Shown here: positions 62,501 through 64,000 of the stretch, piece by piece
How positions within the stretch are numbered: the stretch's first letter is position 1
How the letters are laid out: every line of letters starts with the position of its first letter
Assembly: GCA_963924555.1 (NCBI GenBank)
Contig: OZ004592.1
Span: forward strand, 372,001-436,000
Direction of reading: 5' to 3'
Source: Crambe crambe
Lineage: Eukaryota > Porifera > Demospongiae > Poecilosclerida > Crambeidae
Length of the DNA: 64,000 bases
Notes under the pieces: model-generated
What the model was told of the DNA's origin: nothing
Seen by the model: the letters and a program-made list of their open reading frames with translations, nothing else
Database searches by the model: none
Translations under genes and position numbers: made by a program

Positions 62501-64000
62501 AATCATAAGGAGGACAGCTCCTTAATTAACTATTCTCAACTAGTCCCACCCCTTACCAGAGTCATTATGAGGATAACCCCTTACCAGAGTCATTATGAGG
62601 ACAGCCCCTTAATTAATTAACTATTCTCAACTAGTCCCACCCCTTACCAGAGTCATTATGAGGACAGCCCCTTAATCAATTAACTATTCTCAACTAGTCC
62701 CACCCCTTACCAGAGTCATTATGAGGACAACCCCTTACCAGAATCATTATGAGGACAGCCCCTTAATTTTTGACTTAATCAACTATTCTATACCCCTTAC
62801 CAGAGTCTCCACCTCCCGATCAGGGTGTTTGGAGACACAATGGTTTTCAAATCTTTTCCTACCACTGAGGACTTTCTGGCAAAAGGGGCACTTGTACTTG
62901 AGGAGTGCCCCGCCACTTCCTCCACCCTGATGGCGTTGCAGGTGGTAACGAACCCCAGCCATGCTCCGAAACACTCGCTCACATCCCTACACACAAATCC
63001 ATTCAATCATGGCATTTCCACTAAATTTTTACATGACTGCTATGAGTCAATCTAGGCATCATGTTGAATGCCTAGATTCACATTCGAGTGTTATTGGTCT
63101 CATTAAAAATTTTTTTGGAAATTTTCCAAGTCTATAGACTTGGTATTCAGAATGGCTGAAATTTCTTTTGTGATGGATTTAGGTTTTAATAGTCAAAAGT
63201 GAATCTAGGCATTATTCCGAATGGTTAGATTCACATACAGTGAATCTAGGCATCATTCCGAATGGTTAGATTCACATTTGAGTGCTACAGTCAGCAGTGG
63301 CATCATGCATACATACATACATACATACATACAGACATACCTCATAAGGACAGTTGACCTCCCCCTGAGAGTTCATCTTGGACCTAAGCTCAGAGAGTTG
63401 CACTTTGTATGCCCCTCCCTTTGACACTTCCTCTTCCATCGCACTCACCAGAACGACCGACCCCTTCTCCTCCTTACCAGATGGCCTCTCCTTCTGAGTA
63501 ATCTCTGAAAGTCTCTGATTGGCCTGAGCAGCTGCTCTACGGGAGGGAAGTGGTTTGGAAGAATCCAATGTTTCAAAGTAATCAACACGGATTTCCTTCT
63601 CTTGAGGAGGAGAGGGCGAGTGTGTCCTGTGAAGGGTCTTAACGTGGTAGTTCAGACCTGCCAATGACTTGTAGATCTTGCCACACTCAGGACAGACGAA
63701 CTCTTCACGTTCCTAAAGTAAAAAGGGGAAAAAAGGGTTCACCTGGTAAAGGGTTGATTCAAAAAGGGGAGGGGCAAAGCTTATAATGGGGCAGAGCAAA
63801 GAGGGAGAGGGGAGGGTTGGTCATACCTTTCCACACTGTTTCCAGTGGTACTTCATGGCATTCAGGCCTTTTGCCCTGTGAGTCTTGCAGATGTGACAGG
63901 TCACATGACCCTGTTTCTTGAACAACCGTCGCCATTCATCGCAGCATTCCTCAAAACTAGCATCCTCCTTCAGAAGTAAAACACATTATATGATAACAGC
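59583..64000 (-). CDS. GTF3C2: C2H2 zinc-finger / TFIIIC subunit 2-like protein (5' end beyond window)
   Basis: The TFIIIC subunit 2 (TFIIIC110) part is clear: AVFYAGGPVWALDWLHQGVG, QWIALTAHQDLDETHPILSP, LAIAHNYGCIHALKWYHA, LLGILSLACGDGCVRILS, FGQCLCTEWCPGNRNTKIAA, GDKMASMWDLRQPFSPID, and the last exon VCWSPNEKCSEWLVVGTNCG, ending PANK. TFIIIC binds the B box of tRNA genes. Upstream on the same strand, exons encode zinc fingers resembling ZNF512: VTCHICKTHRAKGLNAMKYH, EFVCPECGKIYKSLAGLNYH, NCPYEGCERVFRSMAGVRYH and KYKCPFCQKVLSGRKRFENH. The exon ending VETL and the exon starting DFDDLEYKPES join in phase 0, so one transcript is plausible. A tRNA-Arg gene sits in the intron at about 60640-60831. 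Confidence 0.82.
60712..60784 (-). tRNA. tRNA-Arg(ACG), sense orientation in a TFIIIC2-like intron
   Basis: Identical over all 73 nt to the tRNA at 44107-44179, with intact A box, B box and T-run terminator on the minus strand (60700-60711 reading as T). It lies in an intron of about 190 nt between the exon ending DKQEK and the exon starting GFMTYAVWPNLW. It has the same orientation as the host gene. No tRNA intron. Confidence 0.97.
62535..62815. repeat. Intronic tandem array that repeats a splice donor
   Basis: Complex tandem repeat within an intron of the zinc-finger/TFIIIC2 gene. The units are built from CCCCTTACCAGAGTCATTAT, GAGGACAGCCCCTTAATTAA and TTAACTATTCTCAACTAGTC. On the minus strand every unit contains GACTCTGGTAAGG, the same string as the true exon-intron junction at about 62805. 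About five extra copies are present. Confidence 0.9.
63043..63290. repeat. Palindromic repeat cluster in an intron
   Basis: Three copies of an inverted-repeat unit that starts TGAATCTAGGCAT or TCAATCTAGGCAT and ends TAGATTCACAT (at about 63045-63085, 63200-63237 and 63240-63277). A perfect 18-bp palindrome CCAAGTCTATAGACTTGG lies at 63126-63143. Each unit can form a hairpin. It may be a small non-autonomous element; no coding capacity. Confidence 0.8.
63309..63341 (+). repeat. (ATAC)n microsatellite
   Basis: About seven CATA/ATAC units within an intron of the zinc-finger/TFIIIC2 gene. Confidence 0.85.

Noticed and set aside
62535-62815. Regularly spaced repeats resembling a CRISPR array
   Set aside because: Units are variable in length, directly adjoining, sit in an intron of an animal gene and contain a splice donor; no cas genes.

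Overview
The window is animal nuclear DNA. Genes are split by many short GT-AG introns (mostly 40-150 nt), neighbouring genes lie tens to hundreds of bases apart, and the set includes a TGF-beta superfamily ligand, PASK, PDIA6, TPD52-like and peflin genes. The compactness plus a lineage-restricted multi-pass membrane family best fit a non-bilaterian, most likely a sponge (inference; no species-level marker was read).

Layout, left to right: small unknown gene (-), RPLP1 (-), PAIP1-like (-) head-to-head with PASK (+); TGF-beta-like ligand (-); SNRNP40 (-, last exon about 2.25 kb away from the rest); C8orf34-like RIIa protein (-) head-to-head with DLAT (+); DUS3L (-) head-to-head with RFC1 (+); MITE-rich gap; a pseudogene and its intact parent encoding a roughly 7-TM protein (-); RPN2 (-) head-to-head with UPF3 (+); AK2 (-, tRNA-Arg in an intron) head-to-head with gamma-glutamyltransferase (+); PDIA6 (-) head-to-head with mitochondrial MetRS (+); SF3B6 (-) head-to-head with TPD52-like (+); peflin (+); CCDC43 (-) head-to-head with an alpha/beta-hydrolase-like membrane protein (+); and a zinc-finger/TFIIIC subunit 2 gene (-) running off the right edge with a second, identical tRNA-Arg in an intron.

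Most genes are housekeeping: translation (RPLP1, PAIP1, MARS2, tRNA-Arg), RNA processing and decay (SNRNP40, SF3B6, UPF3, DUS3L), replication (RFC1), ER protein maturation (RPN2, PDIA6), metabolism (DLAT, AK2, GGT) and Pol III transcription (GTF3C2-like). They alternate head-to-head and tail-to-tail, with eight divergent pairs whose start codons are 74-391 bp apart.

I saw no operon, CRISPR array, phage or prokaryotic defence system. The most unusual items are: a tRNA gene inside the intron of a TFIIIC subunit gene; an apparent zinc-finger/TFIIIC2 fusion; an intronic tandem repeat that copies a splice donor; a TGF-beta ligand lacking the interchain cysteine; and an alpha/beta-hydrolase fold with Asp at the nucleophile position. 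Exon boundaries were worked out by eye from reading frame, splice dinucleotides and family resemblance. For PASK, DLAT, SNRNP40, RPLP1 and the TGF-beta ligand the phases close exactly.
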